DNA from: Mucilaginibacter sp.
GTDB lineage: Bacteria > Bacteroidota > Bacteroidia > Sphingobacteriales > Sphingobacteriaceae
Reading direction: 5' to 3'
NCBI GenBank assembly: GCA_025352225.1
Contig: JANXTT010000138.1
Coordinates: 1 to 64,000, forward strand
DNA length: 64,000 nt
This document shows positions 17,672 through 26,859 of this stretch, piece by piece; position 1 is the stretch's first letter, and the number at the start of each line of letters is the position of its first letter. The position numbers and the translations under genes were made by a program. A model generated the notes under the pieces. The model worked only from the letters and a program-made list of their open reading frames with translations. It was not told the origin of the DNA and searched no databases.

Positions 17672-19234
17672 ATGAAAACTAATTTTAAATATTTTTCATT
17701 AGCTATAGTGTTGTGTTGTGCAGTAGGTTGTACCAAAAAATTAGACCAGGTAAACCCTGTTCAACAAACGTCAGAAAGTTTCTGGAAAACAAGCGATGAT
17801 GCTGTAGCGGGCGTTAATGCTGCCTACGCAAGTTTATTAAATGACGGTACATATATGCGATTTACGCCTCTATTACTTGATGTAAGGGGCGACGATATTA
17901 AAAGTAATAGTCCGTGGCCAGCTATTTCAAATATTGGCCGTTTTGGTTTAGGAACGGCAGACAATTCCGGATATGGTTGGGCATTTGAAACCTATTATCA
18001 GGGTATTAATAGGTGCAACCAGGTATTAGATAAAGTACCAGGCATTAGTATGGACGCCACTTTGAAAGATCGGATTTTAGGGCAGGCTTTTTTTTTAAGA
18101 GGGTTATACTTTTTTCACTTAGTAAATTTTTATGGGAAGGTAGCCTTACCAACACAGGCACCTAAAACTCCAGGCGATTTTTTCGGCCCTCAAGCCACAG
18201 AAGATCAGGGCTGGCAACAGGTTATTAGTGACTTTACTGCCGCGGCGTCTAAACTTCCTATAACATATGTTGGGATAAATGGGCCCGATAAAGGGCAATT
18301 GGGCCGTGCTACTAAAGGCGCCGCTATGGCTTTTTTAGGAAAGACATTGTTATTCAGAAAAAAATATACCGAAGCAGCCGCTCAGTTCAAGGCAATTATT
18401 GATATGAATGTGTATAGTTTAGTAGCTAACTATAAAGATAACTTCACTGATGCTAATGAAAATAACTCAGAATCTCTTTTTGAAGTTCAGTTTTCACGAA
18501 GCGCGGGCGGTACAGATTTAGGTTGGGCTGGCGATCCACAATCTACATGGGGTAAAACATCAGCAAGAGCGATAACGTTTGCACCTCGTGGTTTTGGCTG
18601 GACAGACGTTCAACCTACATTCTCGTTATTTAATGAGTTTATGATTGAAAAAACTGTAAATAATCAAATTGATCCCCGCCTTGATGCTACTATATTTTAT
18701 AATAAACCAGGTGGCGAACCAATGTATCAAACAACCTTTGCAGCCCAATATGCTAACGATCCTGGTAATCTTAATGATCTTTTCTGCCGTAAGTACGAGA
18801 ATGGCGATGGAAACTTTGCAAACGAATTTGACTGGCGGTCTGGCATCAATGAAAGAATTATGCGTTATGCTGATGTTTTATTAATGTATGCGGAGTGTTT
18901 AAACGAATTAGGGCAAACGGCACTGGCATATCCATATATTCAAAAAGTTAGATCAAGAGTTAATCTTCCTGATTTAGCAGTAACCATGCCGGGGATGACT
19001 CAATCACAAATGAGAGATCAGTTAGCTCATGAAAGATTGCTCGAATTCGCACTCGAAGGGCACAGGTTTGATGATATCCGCCGTTGGGGCTGGTTGCAAG
19101 ATCCTACAAAGCTTGCTTTATTAAAATCAAGGGATCCGGAGTTTAATTCTTATGCACCTGGAAAGGAATATTATCCAATACCAAAATCGGAAATGGATAA
19201 CAACCCGGGTTTCGTACAAAATCCAACTTACTAA
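17672..19234 (+). CDS. susD: SusD/RagB family glycan-binding lipoprotein
   Basis: The 520-residue product has a lipobox (AVGC, Cys20) and the SusD N-terminal motif KKLDQVNPVQQTSESFWKT. TPR-like helices follow (GINRCNQVLDKVPGI, GQAFFLRGLYFFHLVNFYG). The C-terminal RagB region contains RYADVLLMYAECLNELG, AYPYIQKVRSRVNLP and ERLLEFALEGHRFDDIRRWGW. It sits on the cell surface as the lid of the SusC barrel and binds oligosaccharides. It starts 22 nt after susC and is surely co-transcribed with it. Confidence 0.95.
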   Translation: MKTNFKYFSLAIVLCCAVGCTKKLDQVNPVQQTSESFWKTSDDAVAGVNAAYASLLNDGTYMRFTPLLLDVRGDDIKSNSPWPAISNIGRFGLGTADNSGYGWAFETYYQGINRCNQVLDKVPGISMDATLKDRILGQAFFLRGLYFFHLVNFYGKVALPTQAPKTPGDFFGPQATEDQGWQQVISDFTAAASKLPITYVGINGPDKGQLGRATKGAAMAFLGKTLLFRKKYTEAAAQFKAIIDMNVYSLVANYKDNFTDANENNSESLFEVQFSRSAGGTDLGWAGDPQSTWGKTSARAITFAPRGFGWTDVQPTFSLFNEFMIEKTVNNQIDPRLDATIFYNKPGGEPMYQTTFAAQYANDPGNLNDLFCRKYENGDGNFANEFDWRSGINERIMRYADVLLMYAECLNELGQTALAYPYIQKVRSRVNLPDLAVTMPGMTQSQMRDQLAHERLLEFALEGHRFDDIRRWGWLQDPTKLALLKSRDPEFNSYAPGKEYYPIPKSEMDNNPGFVQNPTY

Positions 19235-19256
19235 TAACATTGAGTTTAGTGCAAAT

Positions 19257-19293
19257 AAAGCTGCAATAATTGTTAAACAATTATTGCAGCTTT
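19257..19293. terminator. Perfect hairpin after susD
   Basis: The arms AAAGCTGCAATAATTGTT (19257-19274) and its complement (19276-19293) form an 18-bp perfect stem around one central base. It lies 22 nt after the susD stop. It probably stabilises or ends the susCD mRNA and so lowers expression of the enzyme genes that follow. Confidence 0.75.
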
Positions 19294-19381
19294 AAAAATT
19301 TAATGCTGGGTTTTAGTGTATCCGATATAGCAGATCATGGAAGTGAGCATCCACTCTTTATAGAATTTTATCATAATTATC

Positions 19382-20872
19382 ATGAAAAAGTTTAAATTTT
19401 TATCCATACTCACCGTAATAATAGTACTGTCTTCGTGCGGTAAAAAAGATATTGCTCCTGATAATAGTGGTGGCACTAATCCTTTAGATACTACAAAAAA
19501 AGTAATACCTCCATTTGATATTAATAATATTACAGATACTTATGGCTCTATTGCTTCATTTGATTATCATACCCTTTGGGGTTCATATAATGTACATGAT
19601 CCATCCATTAAAAAATTTGGTGATTATTATTATTGTTACAGCACTGATGTAGGGTATGGCACGTCTGTACCTGCAGGTATCCAAGTAAGAAAATCCAAAG
19701 ATTTGGTACAATGGACATTTGTTGGATGGGTATTTAATGGCTTGCCTTCAATGGGTGCAAATTATATAACCTCGTCTGGTGGTACCCCGTATCAAGCGTT
19801 ATGGGCGCCTTATATTATGAAGGTTGGCAACGAGTATAGGCTATATTATGCATTGTCATGTGCGCTTCCACGGCTAAGTGTTATTGGTCTTGCAACTTCT
19901 AGTTCGCCTGAGGGGCCGTGGACAGAAAGAGGAATTGTAGAAACTTCTAAAAATGATAATACAGTACAAACAAATGCTATTGATCCAACTGTTGTTGTAA
20001 CGCCAACTGGCGAACATTGGATGTATTACGGTTCTGGCTGGGATGGGATATATGTTTTAAAGTTAGACGCCGCTACCGGGCTGGCAGCGTCCAACGGTGA
20101 TAAAGGTAAACGTATTGCTAACCGCGGCTTTACAGGAGGAAAATACAACGGTAATATTGAAGGGCCGGAGGTAATTTACAACCCTACTTTAAACAAGTAT
20201 TACCTATTCATTTCTTATGATTGGCTGCAAACCAAGTATAATGTAAGGGTCGGGCGCGGCGATAGCCCAAAAGGGCCATTTTATGACTACATAGGGCACG
20301 ATATTAACCTTAACGAAGATCATGGCCCAATGATAGTTGCGCCTTACCAGTTTAATGGGCATAGCGGTTGGCAGGGAACCGCGCATTGCGCGGTTTTTGA
20401 CGATGGAAATGGACAATATTACATGGCACATCAAGGCAGGCCAGGGTCAGATACTTATTACATGGATCTGCATGTTCGTAAAATGTTTTGGACAGCCGAT
20501 GGCTGGCCTATAGTTGAGCCCGAAAGATACGCCAATGTTCTGCAAACAGCCATCCCGCAATCAGAAGTGGTGGGCACTTATGAGCAAATTGTACTAGGTT
20601 ATACTGTAGTCCCCGGGTATGGTGGCGAACAACTTAGCCCTAATTTTCAAACATCGGTACCACTTACACTAACGGCTGATGGTAAAATAAATGCCGATGC
20701 CGCCAGTAGCTGGACCTATGCCGCCCCTTGGTTACAGTTAAACTGGGCAAACGGTTTTACTGATAAAGTATATGTTTCCCGGGAGCGCGATTGGGAGAAT
20801 AAAGTTACCTCAACACTTGTATTTGCAGGTTTGAACAACGCTGGCACAGCTGTTTGGGGTAAGAAAAAATAA
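19382..20872 (+). CDS. GH43 endo-alpha-1,5-L-arabinanase lipoprotein
   Basis: The 496-residue product has a lipobox (LSSC, Cys19). The GH43 five-blade propeller shows VHDPSIKKFGDYYYCY with Asp73 as base, TNAIDPTVVV with Asp201, and NIEGPEV with Glu260 as acid. The residues around WAPYIMKV and HGPMIVAPYQFNGHSGWQGTAHC match endo-acting arabinanases. A C-terminal beta-sandwich (about 385-496) follows. It should cut the alpha-1,5-arabinan backbone at the cell surface and feed SusCD. It is 20 nt upstream of the GH51 gene. Confidence 0.9.
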   Translation: MKKFKFLSILTVIIVLSSCGKKDIAPDNSGGTNPLDTTKKVIPPFDINNITDTYGSIASFDYHTLWGSYNVHDPSIKKFGDYYYCYSTDVGYGTSVPAGIQVRKSKDLVQWTFVGWVFNGLPSMGANYITSSGGTPYQALWAPYIMKVGNEYRLYYALSCALPRLSVIGLATSSSPEGPWTERGIVETSKNDNTVQTNAIDPTVVVTPTGEHWMYYGSGWDGIYVLKLDAATGLAASNGDKGKRIANRGFTGGKYNGNIEGPEVIYNPTLNKYYLFISYDWLQTKYNVRVGRGDSPKGPFYDYIGHDINLNEDHGPMIVAPYQFNGHSGWQGTAHCAVFDDGNGQYYMAHQGRPGSDTYYMDLHVRKMFWTADGWPIVEPERYANVLQTAIPQSEVVGTYEQIVLGYTVVPGYGGEQLSPNFQTSVPLTLTADGKINADAASSWTYAAPWLQLNWANGFTDKVYVSRERDWENKVTSTLVFAGLNNAGTAVWGKKK

Positions 20873-20891
20873 TTAAATTGATATTTAACAC

Positions 20892-23423
20892 ATGAAATAT
20901 ATTCTATCGGTACTGGTATTTTTAATGATAACCGTTACATTACAAGCACAACAAGCGGTTATCAGCATAGAAACTAATAAGCCTGGAGCCAAAATAAACC
21001 CCAACATGTATGGGATATTTTTTGAAGATATTAATCATGCAGTAGAAGGAGGTATGTATGCTGAAATGATTCGCAACCGCGATTTTGAATCGGCAAGGTT
21101 GCCCGAAGCGGCTCATTTTATAAATCCCAATACGATCGCCTCGGATCGGGGCTGGATAGTGCCGTATGAGGTGCCTGATCCATTAACGGGGTGGAAACTT
21201 ATTAGTTCAGAAGGGGCGCAGGCCAAAATCGAACGCGTATTGACCATGCCCCTAAATAGTACAAACCCAGCTAATTTAAAAATGACCATCAGTAAATTAG
21301 ATGGGGGCAAGGCAGGGGTATATAATGCCGGTTATTGGGGTATGTCTGTTATTAAAGGCAGCCGATATAATTTAAGTTTTTACGCACATTGCAATAGCAA
21401 GTATAAAGGCGTGGTAGGTGTATCGTTTGTAAGCCAGGGTGGCGAAAAATATGCTTCTAAAACAATAGCCGGTATTGGACCTGTTTGGAAAAAATTCACT
21501 TGCACCTTCACCTCTAATGGTACAGATCGTAATGCCAGATTTGTTATCAACGGCTTATCGGTTGGGTCTGTATATTTTGATATTGTATCTCTTTTCCCCT
21601 CCGATACCTACAAACATACCAGCTTACGTAAAGACATTGCCGAAAAAATTGAAGCTGTAAAGCCGGGCTTCTTGCGTTTTCCCGGTGGTTGCATTGTAGA
21701 AGGTTATGATTTGGATAATCGCATTAAATGGAAAAATACTATCGGCAATGTAGCAAAAAGGCCCGGGCATTGGGATCTATGGGGCTATCATACTACTGAT
21801 GGAATCGGATTTCATGAATATTTGCAATTTTGCGAAAACGTAGGCGCGCAGGCTATGTATGTTTTCCCGGTTGCCATGAGTTGTGAGTTTCGTAAGTGCG
21901 AATATATCCCTGTGGATTCTCTTAAACCTTATTTAAAGGATGTAATGGATGCATTGGAATATGCAATGGGGCCAGCTACCTCTAAGTGGGGAGCTCAACG
22001 TGCTAAAAATGGCCATCCGTTACCGTTCAAAATTAAATATGTAGAAGTTGGGAACGAAAATTATGGCCCTATATATCAGGATCGTTATCAATACTTTTAT
22101 GATGCTATAAAAGCTAAATATCCAGATATCACACCAATTACTTGTACCGATCCATCTATGCGCTCGGCTTTTAAAAAGGAAGATTTAAGTGACATCCACG
22201 CAAAAATAGAAATGATTGATGAGCACTTTTACGAAAGCCCGGATTTCTTTTATAAAAACGTGAACCGTTATGATAACTACGATCGTAAAGGGCCAAAGAT
22301 ATATGTTGGCGAGTTTGCAGTAAAAAAATGGGACAACTCATTAAAAGGTAATTTGGAAGGTGCATTGGCCGAAGCCGCTTTTTATACGGGTTTAGAGCGT
22401 AATGCTGATCTGGTAAAACTAGCTTCTCTGGCACCTACATTGGTAAACGATAGCGATCGTACGTGGAACCCCGATTTGATAACTTTTAACAATAAAGCGT
22501 CTTTTGCTATCCCATCGTACTATGCTATAAAAATGTTCAAGACCAATCTGGCAGACAGGGTTTTGCCCACCAAAGTTAATTATGATTTGAAACCTATAAA
22601 TGATGATGATAAAGGAAAGGGTATACTAGCCTTTACAAATCCTGCTGCAAATTGTATTTATAAAGACTTTAAGTTAACCATTGATGATAAAACATTTCAA
22701 GGGAAAGAGCTGTTTGCCTCTCAATCATGGGCTCAGTCAAATAATGGAGCGTTCTCTGTGGGTACTACTGATTTTAAAAAGGCTGATTATAGTCCAGAAG
22801 TTAACCTTTACGGAGATGCGCACCAGTGGAGAAATTATACTTTAAATCTTAAAGCCTATGCAGATAAAATAAACGATCTGGAAGGATTTGATATATGGTT
22901 TTGGAGTACAGGGAATAATAAACACTGGAACTTTGATATTGGCCGGTGGAGAAGGATGTATTGGCTCGAGTGGTATGATAAAGGATATGAATCTTATTTT
23001 GGCGAAGCCAGAGGTGATATATCAGAAAAGAAATGGTATGACGTAACCATTAAAGTAACTGCCGATAGTGTGTTTACTTACTTAGACGGAAAAGCGATAC
23101 ATGCGGTTAAAAAGCCCGAAATGATCACACCCGGTTTATATGCCAGTGCCGGAGAAAAAAACAATGGTAAACAGATCATTATAAAAGTAGTAAATGCTAC
23201 TCCCGAAGGTCAAACTACAGCAATTGATTTACATGGGGCGAAAAATTTACGATCAACAGGCGAGGCTGTCACCATGTCGTCTGGAAGTAAGCTGGATGAA
23301 AACTCATTTACTGATCCTGACAAGGTAGCTCCCACATCAAAAGTTATAAAAGGAGTATCGGCTAAATTCAGTTATACCTTTCCTGCCAATTCAATTACTA
23401 TTCTAAAACTTAGCCGGCAGTAG
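20892..23423 (+). CDS. GH51 alpha-L-arabinofuranosidase, large multidomain form
   Basis: The 843-residue product has a signal peptide (1-20, ending LQAQ). GH51 motifs are GIFFEDINHAVEGGMYAEMIRNRDFE (in two parts, about 41-66), PGFLRFPGGCIVEG, the acid/base Glu389 in VEVGNENYG and the nucleophile Glu474 in YVGEFAVKKW. A CBM-like jelly roll (about 85-235) sits inside the N-terminal part. A LamG/concanavalin-like module (about 660-775, GDAHQWRNYTL...) interrupts the C-terminal sandwich. It should remove arabinofuranose side groups from arabinan or arabinoxylan oligomers in the periplasm. At 843 residues it is longer than the usual 500-660. Confidence 0.92.
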   Translation: MKYILSVLVFLMITVTLQAQQAVISIETNKPGAKINPNMYGIFFEDINHAVEGGMYAEMIRNRDFESARLPEAAHFINPNTIASDRGWIVPYEVPDPLTGWKLISSEGAQAKIERVLTMPLNSTNPANLKMTISKLDGGKAGVYNAGYWGMSVIKGSRYNLSFYAHCNSKYKGVVGVSFVSQGGEKYASKTIAGIGPVWKKFTCTFTSNGTDRNARFVINGLSVGSVYFDIVSLFPSDTYKHTSLRKDIAEKIEAVKPGFLRFPGGCIVEGYDLDNRIKWKNTIGNVAKRPGHWDLWGYHTTDGIGFHEYLQFCENVGAQAMYVFPVAMSCEFRKCEYIPVDSLKPYLKDVMDALEYAMGPATSKWGAQRAKNGHPLPFKIKYVEVGNENYGPIYQDRYQYFYDAIKAKYPDITPITCTDPSMRSAFKKEDLSDIHAKIEMIDEHFYESPDFFYKNVNRYDNYDRKGPKIYVGEFAVKKWDNSLKGNLEGALAEAAFYTGLERNADLVKLASLAPTLVNDSDRTWNPDLITFNNKASFAIPSYYAIKMFKTNLADRVLPTKVNYDLKPINDDDKGKGILAFTNPAANCIYKDFKLTIDDKTFQGKELFASQSWAQSNNGAFSVGTTDFKKADYSPEVNLYGDAHQWRNYTLNLKAYADKINDLEGFDIWFWSTGNNKHWNFDIGRWRRMYWLEWYDKGYESYFGEARGDISEKKWYDVTIKVTADSVFTYLDGKAIHAVKKPEMITPGLYASAGEKNNGKQIIIKVVNATPEGQTTAIDLHGAKNLRSTGEAVTMSSGSKLDENSFTDPDKVAPTSKVIKGVSAKFSYTFPANSITILKLSRQ

Positions 23424-23431
23424 TATACTAT

Positions 23432-23470
23432 ATCAAAGCATAAGGCTGCTATCAGTGCTTATGCTTTGAT
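23432..23470. terminator. Bidirectional terminator between GH51 and GH43 genes
   Basis: ATCAAAGCATAAG (23432-23444) pairs with CTTATGCTTTGAT (23458-23470), a 13-bp stem with a 13-nt loop. It lies between convergent genes, 8 nt after the GH51 stop and 12 nt before the GH43 stop on the other strand, and can serve both. Confidence 0.75.
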
Positions 23471-23482
23471 GCTGTATTGGGT

Positions 23483-25054
23483 TTATTTTACTTCGTAGTT
23501 AAAGTAGTCTACATCAACAAAGCCACTTTCCTGCGTATCGTTAGCGGTAAATATGCCAATTTTAGCACCCAAATAATTTCCGAAGTTTGTTATAGTAAAC
23601 GCATTTCCTAAGGGGTCGTAGTTGTACCCATCGGTACTAAAAAAGAAATGAGCCAACCCATTGGCATCCCAGGTTGCTCTGAGCCAAATGTTGGCAATAG
23701 TAATTTCTGGCCCTTCGGCTTTAGTATCGTTGCCGCTAAAATAAAAATGCTTCGCGTTATCTATCTGGGTAACTCCAATTGCCGCGCTTGTTTTACCAAA
23801 TAAAGCTAAAGCCGCAATTTGCCCATCGGTCATATGCGCTACGTCCATTTTTAATGTAATAATGCTTTGTTCCAGTTTTAGCGGGCGTTGGGTTAATACA
23901 TTAGGGGTTTGAGTTATCACACCAGGTTTAAGCGGCTTACAGGCATACAAACGTAAAAACCCGGGCCGTATACTTAATGACCATTTATCATTACGGGGTT
24001 GAAAATACCATTCCCACTGCGGTGATATGGTTTTCCCCCTAAAATCATCGCTGGTTTGAATAGGTTTTGCAGACGCGTCATTCCCCGGCTTTTTTGCCGC
24101 CCAAATCATATTTCCTATACCGTCTGCACCGGCTTTGCCCCATATCGGCCAATCGTTTATCCAGGTAACGGGTAGCAAGCTGGCTTCGCGGCCTTCCCAT
24201 TGTGCAATACCATGATGTGTCACAAAATACCACTCGCCTTTTTCAGTCTGTACAAGCCCACCCTGATTTGGCTCGCGCTCTGCTTTATGCATTAGCTGGT
24301 GTGTTTCATTGTATGGGCCCGTAATATTTTTTGAACGTGCCATAAAAGGGATACGCCCCTCTGCCGTAACTTCGCTATAAAAATGGTAGTAATAATTATT
24401 AATTTTATAGAGCTTATTTGCTTCGCTGCCTTTACTTTGATGGATAACGCGGCTTGTGTCGGTTAGTTGTTCACCATCCGGGCTCATGGTAAATAAGTGT
24501 ATTTTATAATTATCAGAAAAATGAGTAGCTACTAAATAGGCCTTGCCATTATCATCCCACAAAGGGCAGGGGTCGTCCCAGCCAGAAGCTTTAATCAGTT
24601 GTACCAGCGGACTCCACGGGCCTTCCGCATTGCTGGCCGTTGTCATAAAAATACCTTCATCCGGTGTAGTAAAATAAATATAAAATTTATCGTTATGGTA
24701 ACGGATAGCACCCGCCCATATACCCCGGGTTGATCCTTGCATTTTATCATAATTGTACCTGGGGCTAATCTTAGTCAGATCGGGTACTGCATGGCCAATA
24801 ATTCTCCAGTTTACCAGGTCTCTGGATGTTAATATCATCATCCCCGGGGATAGCTCTTTTGTTGCAGAAATGTAAAAATAATCGCCGGCTACGCGTATAA
24901 CATCTGTGTTCTGGAAATCACCAGGTAATATCGGGTTGGCATAAGTGCCATTATGTTGGTCTCCCCATTTATTGGTTTGTTGTGCCACACAAATTTGAAT
25001 GCTAGCAAGCCAAAACCCAATACAGTATGCTAATTTAAATATGGATCTGATCAT
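23483..25054 (-). CDS. GH43 beta-xylosidase/alpha-arabinofuranosidase (copy 1)
   Basis: The 523-residue product has a signal peptide (1-24, ending CVAQ). The GH43 propeller begins YANPILPGDFQNTDVIRVAGDYFYIS, with the catalytic Asp in the GDFQNTD region, and includes GWDDPCPLWDDNGKAYLV and HKAEREPNQGGLV. The C-terminal 200 residues are a concanavalin-like beta-xylosidase C2 domain (WEWYFQPRNDKWSLSIRPGFLRLYA). It is about the usual length for GH43 with this tail. It should release xylose or arabinose units from oligosaccharides. A paralogue lies 4 bp upstream on the same strand, so the two form an operon. Exact substrate cannot be told from sequence alone. Confidence 0.88.
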   Translation of the reverse strand: MIRSIFKLAYCIGFWLASIQICVAQQTNKWGDQHNGTYANPILPGDFQNTDVIRVAGDYFYISATKELSPGMMILTSRDLVNWRIIGHAVPDLTKISPRYNYDKMQGSTRGIWAGAIRYHNDKFYIYFTTPDEGIFMTTASNAEGPWSPLVQLIKASGWDDPCPLWDDNGKAYLVATHFSDNYKIHLFTMSPDGEQLTDTSRVIHQSKGSEANKLYKINNYYYHFYSEVTAEGRIPFMARSKNITGPYNETHQLMHKAEREPNQGGLVQTEKGEWYFVTHHGIAQWEGREASLLPVTWINDWPIWGKAGADGIGNMIWAAKKPGNDASAKPIQTSDDFRGKTISPQWEWYFQPRNDKWSLSIRPGFLRLYACKPLKPGVITQTPNVLTQRPLKLEQSIITLKMDVAHMTDGQIAALALFGKTSAAIGVTQIDNAKHFYFSGNDTKAEGPEITIANIWLRATWDANGLAHFFFSTDGYNYDPLGNAFTITNFGNYLGAKIGIFTANDTQESGFVDVDYFNYEVK

Positions 25055-25058
25055 TAAT

Positions 25059-26666
25059 TTATTTATGCTTGTTGTAAGTATAATGGAAATAATCTACATC
25101 AATATGTCCGTCATCCGCTTTATTATTATAATTGAAAATCCCAATACGATCTCCTCTGTACGATCCCCAGCTTAATTGATACGGTTCCCCAAAAGTAATA
25201 TAAGTTTTGCCATCTAAGCTGTATGCATACTGGCTAATACCATCCAGGCTCCAGGTTGACTTTAGCCATAAGTTATTACCTTTAAGCACAGGGCCGGCTG
25301 TACTTAATCCCTTTAAAATAAATTCAAGATTACTGGTTTCCCCATTCCGGATAACCCCTAATGATGAGTATCGCGGCGGCGCAAAATGACACAATCCAGC
25401 TCGTTGGCCATCAGCCATGCCACTAATGTCAATTTTAATGATTACTTCGTTTGCAGTTGTTCTAAAAACTCGCTGTGTAAGGGTATTGCCGGCCTTTAAT
25501 AAATTATCAGGCTCAATTGGTTTAAAGGCATATAGGCGTAAAAATCCAGGGTTTTTAACAAGCGACCATTTGTTTGCCTGAGGCTGATAATTCCATTCCC
25601 ACTGTGGAGCAAGATTTTTTTCATTAAAGTCGTCACTGCTTTGAGGTTCAATTATCGGAAGGCCTTTTTTCGGCATTTTTCCTGACCATGCCATGTGTCC
25701 AATTCCATCCGCTCCAACTTCGCCAATAATTGGCCAGCCATTAATCCAGGTTATTGGCAATAAGCTCATTACCCGGCCAGACCAGTCCCCACTGCCATGA
25801 TGTGTCAAAAAATACCACTCCCCATTTTGAGTTTGTACAATGCCACCTTGATTGGGTTCATTATACATTTTTTCCGCATGGTTCAATTGTTTAAATTCTT
25901 CATATGGGCCGAAAATATTTTTAGATCGTTCCATCATTACAGCACGGCCCTCAGGTTTAACCTCACTAAAAAAGTGATAATAAAAGCCATTTATTTTATA
26001 GAGTTTATTGGCTTCGCTTCCGCGCGATTGATGGATAACTTTATCTGATTCTTTAATAATATCCCTGCCATCAGCCGTGAGTTTAAACAGGTGAATTTTA
26101 TAACCATCAGCATAATTAGTTCCAACCAGGTATCCTTGTCCATCCTCATCCCAAAACGAACAGCAATCATCCCAGCCTTTACTACTAATCACAGCGTGCA
26201 ATGATTCCCATGGGCCGGCGGGGGTCGGGGCAGTACTCATAAAATAACCTTCATCCGGTGTTCCGAAATAAACCCAAAATTTATGATTATAATAACGGAT
26301 AGAACCCGCCCATATACCTTTTCCGTATCTGTTCATCTTGTCCCAGTTCATCTCTGGCGAGATCTGATTAAGATCATTAACCACATGTCCGCAAATCGTC
26401 CAATTGACAAGGTCTTTTGATTGAAGGATAATTACGCCGGGAGAAAACTGGAATGTTGAAGATATTGCGTAATAATCGGCACCCACGCGGATACAATCCA
26501 GGTCACTGTAATCGCTTGGCAGCACCGGATTTAAATAAGTACCATTACCTTGGTCGCCCCATTTTGCCCATTCGCCCCATTTGCGAGTAGGCGCAGGTGT
26601 TTGGCCCCATGTCAATTGCGTAACAATTACATTAAGAAGCAAAAAAAGTATGCAGTTACGTAACAT
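25059..26666 (-). CDS. GH43 beta-xylosidase/alpha-arabinofuranosidase (copy 2)
   Basis: The 535-residue product, from ATG 26666, has a signal peptide (MLRNCILFLLLNVIVTQLTWGQ). It has the same architecture as the downstream copy: YLNPVLPSDYSDLDCIRVGADYYAISS, GWDDCCSFWDEDGQGYLVGTN, RGSEANKLYKING, YNEPNQGGIVQT, then a C2 concanavalin-like domain (WEWNYQPQANKWSLVKNPGFLRLYA). The two are clear tandem paralogues but have diverged enough to differ in specificity. The promoter region lies in 26667-26859, shared with the divergent dehydrogenase operon. A TTG-initiated extension to 26687 is unlikely. Confidence 0.88.
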   Translation of the reverse strand: MLRNCILFLLLNVIVTQLTWGQTPAPTRKWGEWAKWGDQGNGTYLNPVLPSDYSDLDCIRVGADYYAISSTFQFSPGVIILQSKDLVNWTICGHVVNDLNQISPEMNWDKMNRYGKGIWAGSIRYYNHKFWVYFGTPDEGYFMSTAPTPAGPWESLHAVISSKGWDDCCSFWDEDGQGYLVGTNYADGYKIHLFKLTADGRDIIKESDKVIHQSRGSEANKLYKINGFYYHFFSEVKPEGRAVMMERSKNIFGPYEEFKQLNHAEKMYNEPNQGGIVQTQNGEWYFLTHHGSGDWSGRVMSLLPITWINGWPIIGEVGADGIGHMAWSGKMPKKGLPIIEPQSSDDFNEKNLAPQWEWNYQPQANKWSLVKNPGFLRLYAFKPIEPDNLLKAGNTLTQRVFRTTANEVIIKIDISGMADGQRAGLCHFAPPRYSSLGVIRNGETSNLEFILKGLSTAGPVLKGNNLWLKSTWSLDGISQYAYSLDGKTYITFGEPYQLSWGSYRGDRIGIFNYNNKADDGHIDVDYFHYTYNKHK

Positions 26667-26859
26667 AGATTTGCCAATTATGACCAATTATTATTTAAGA
26701 CCATGCTATTGGTCGGTTATTTTTTCTCCAAATCTATTCAAGAAAACAAATATATCTATCTAAAAAAATAATTACATTAACATTGTCGATACAAAACATG
26801 AATAGCCTTGAAAATAGAAATATAAGTGATAATATTGTAGTGAACTAGTACTGTTTAAA
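26667..26859. promoter_or_regulatory. Divergent control region (GH43 pair / dehydrogenase operon)
   Basis: This A/T-rich gap serves two divergent operons. An inverted repeat GACCAAT (26682-26688) / ATTGGTC (26708-26714) is a candidate operator close to the GH43 start. No TAnnTTTG box is clear enough to call. Confidence 0.35.
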
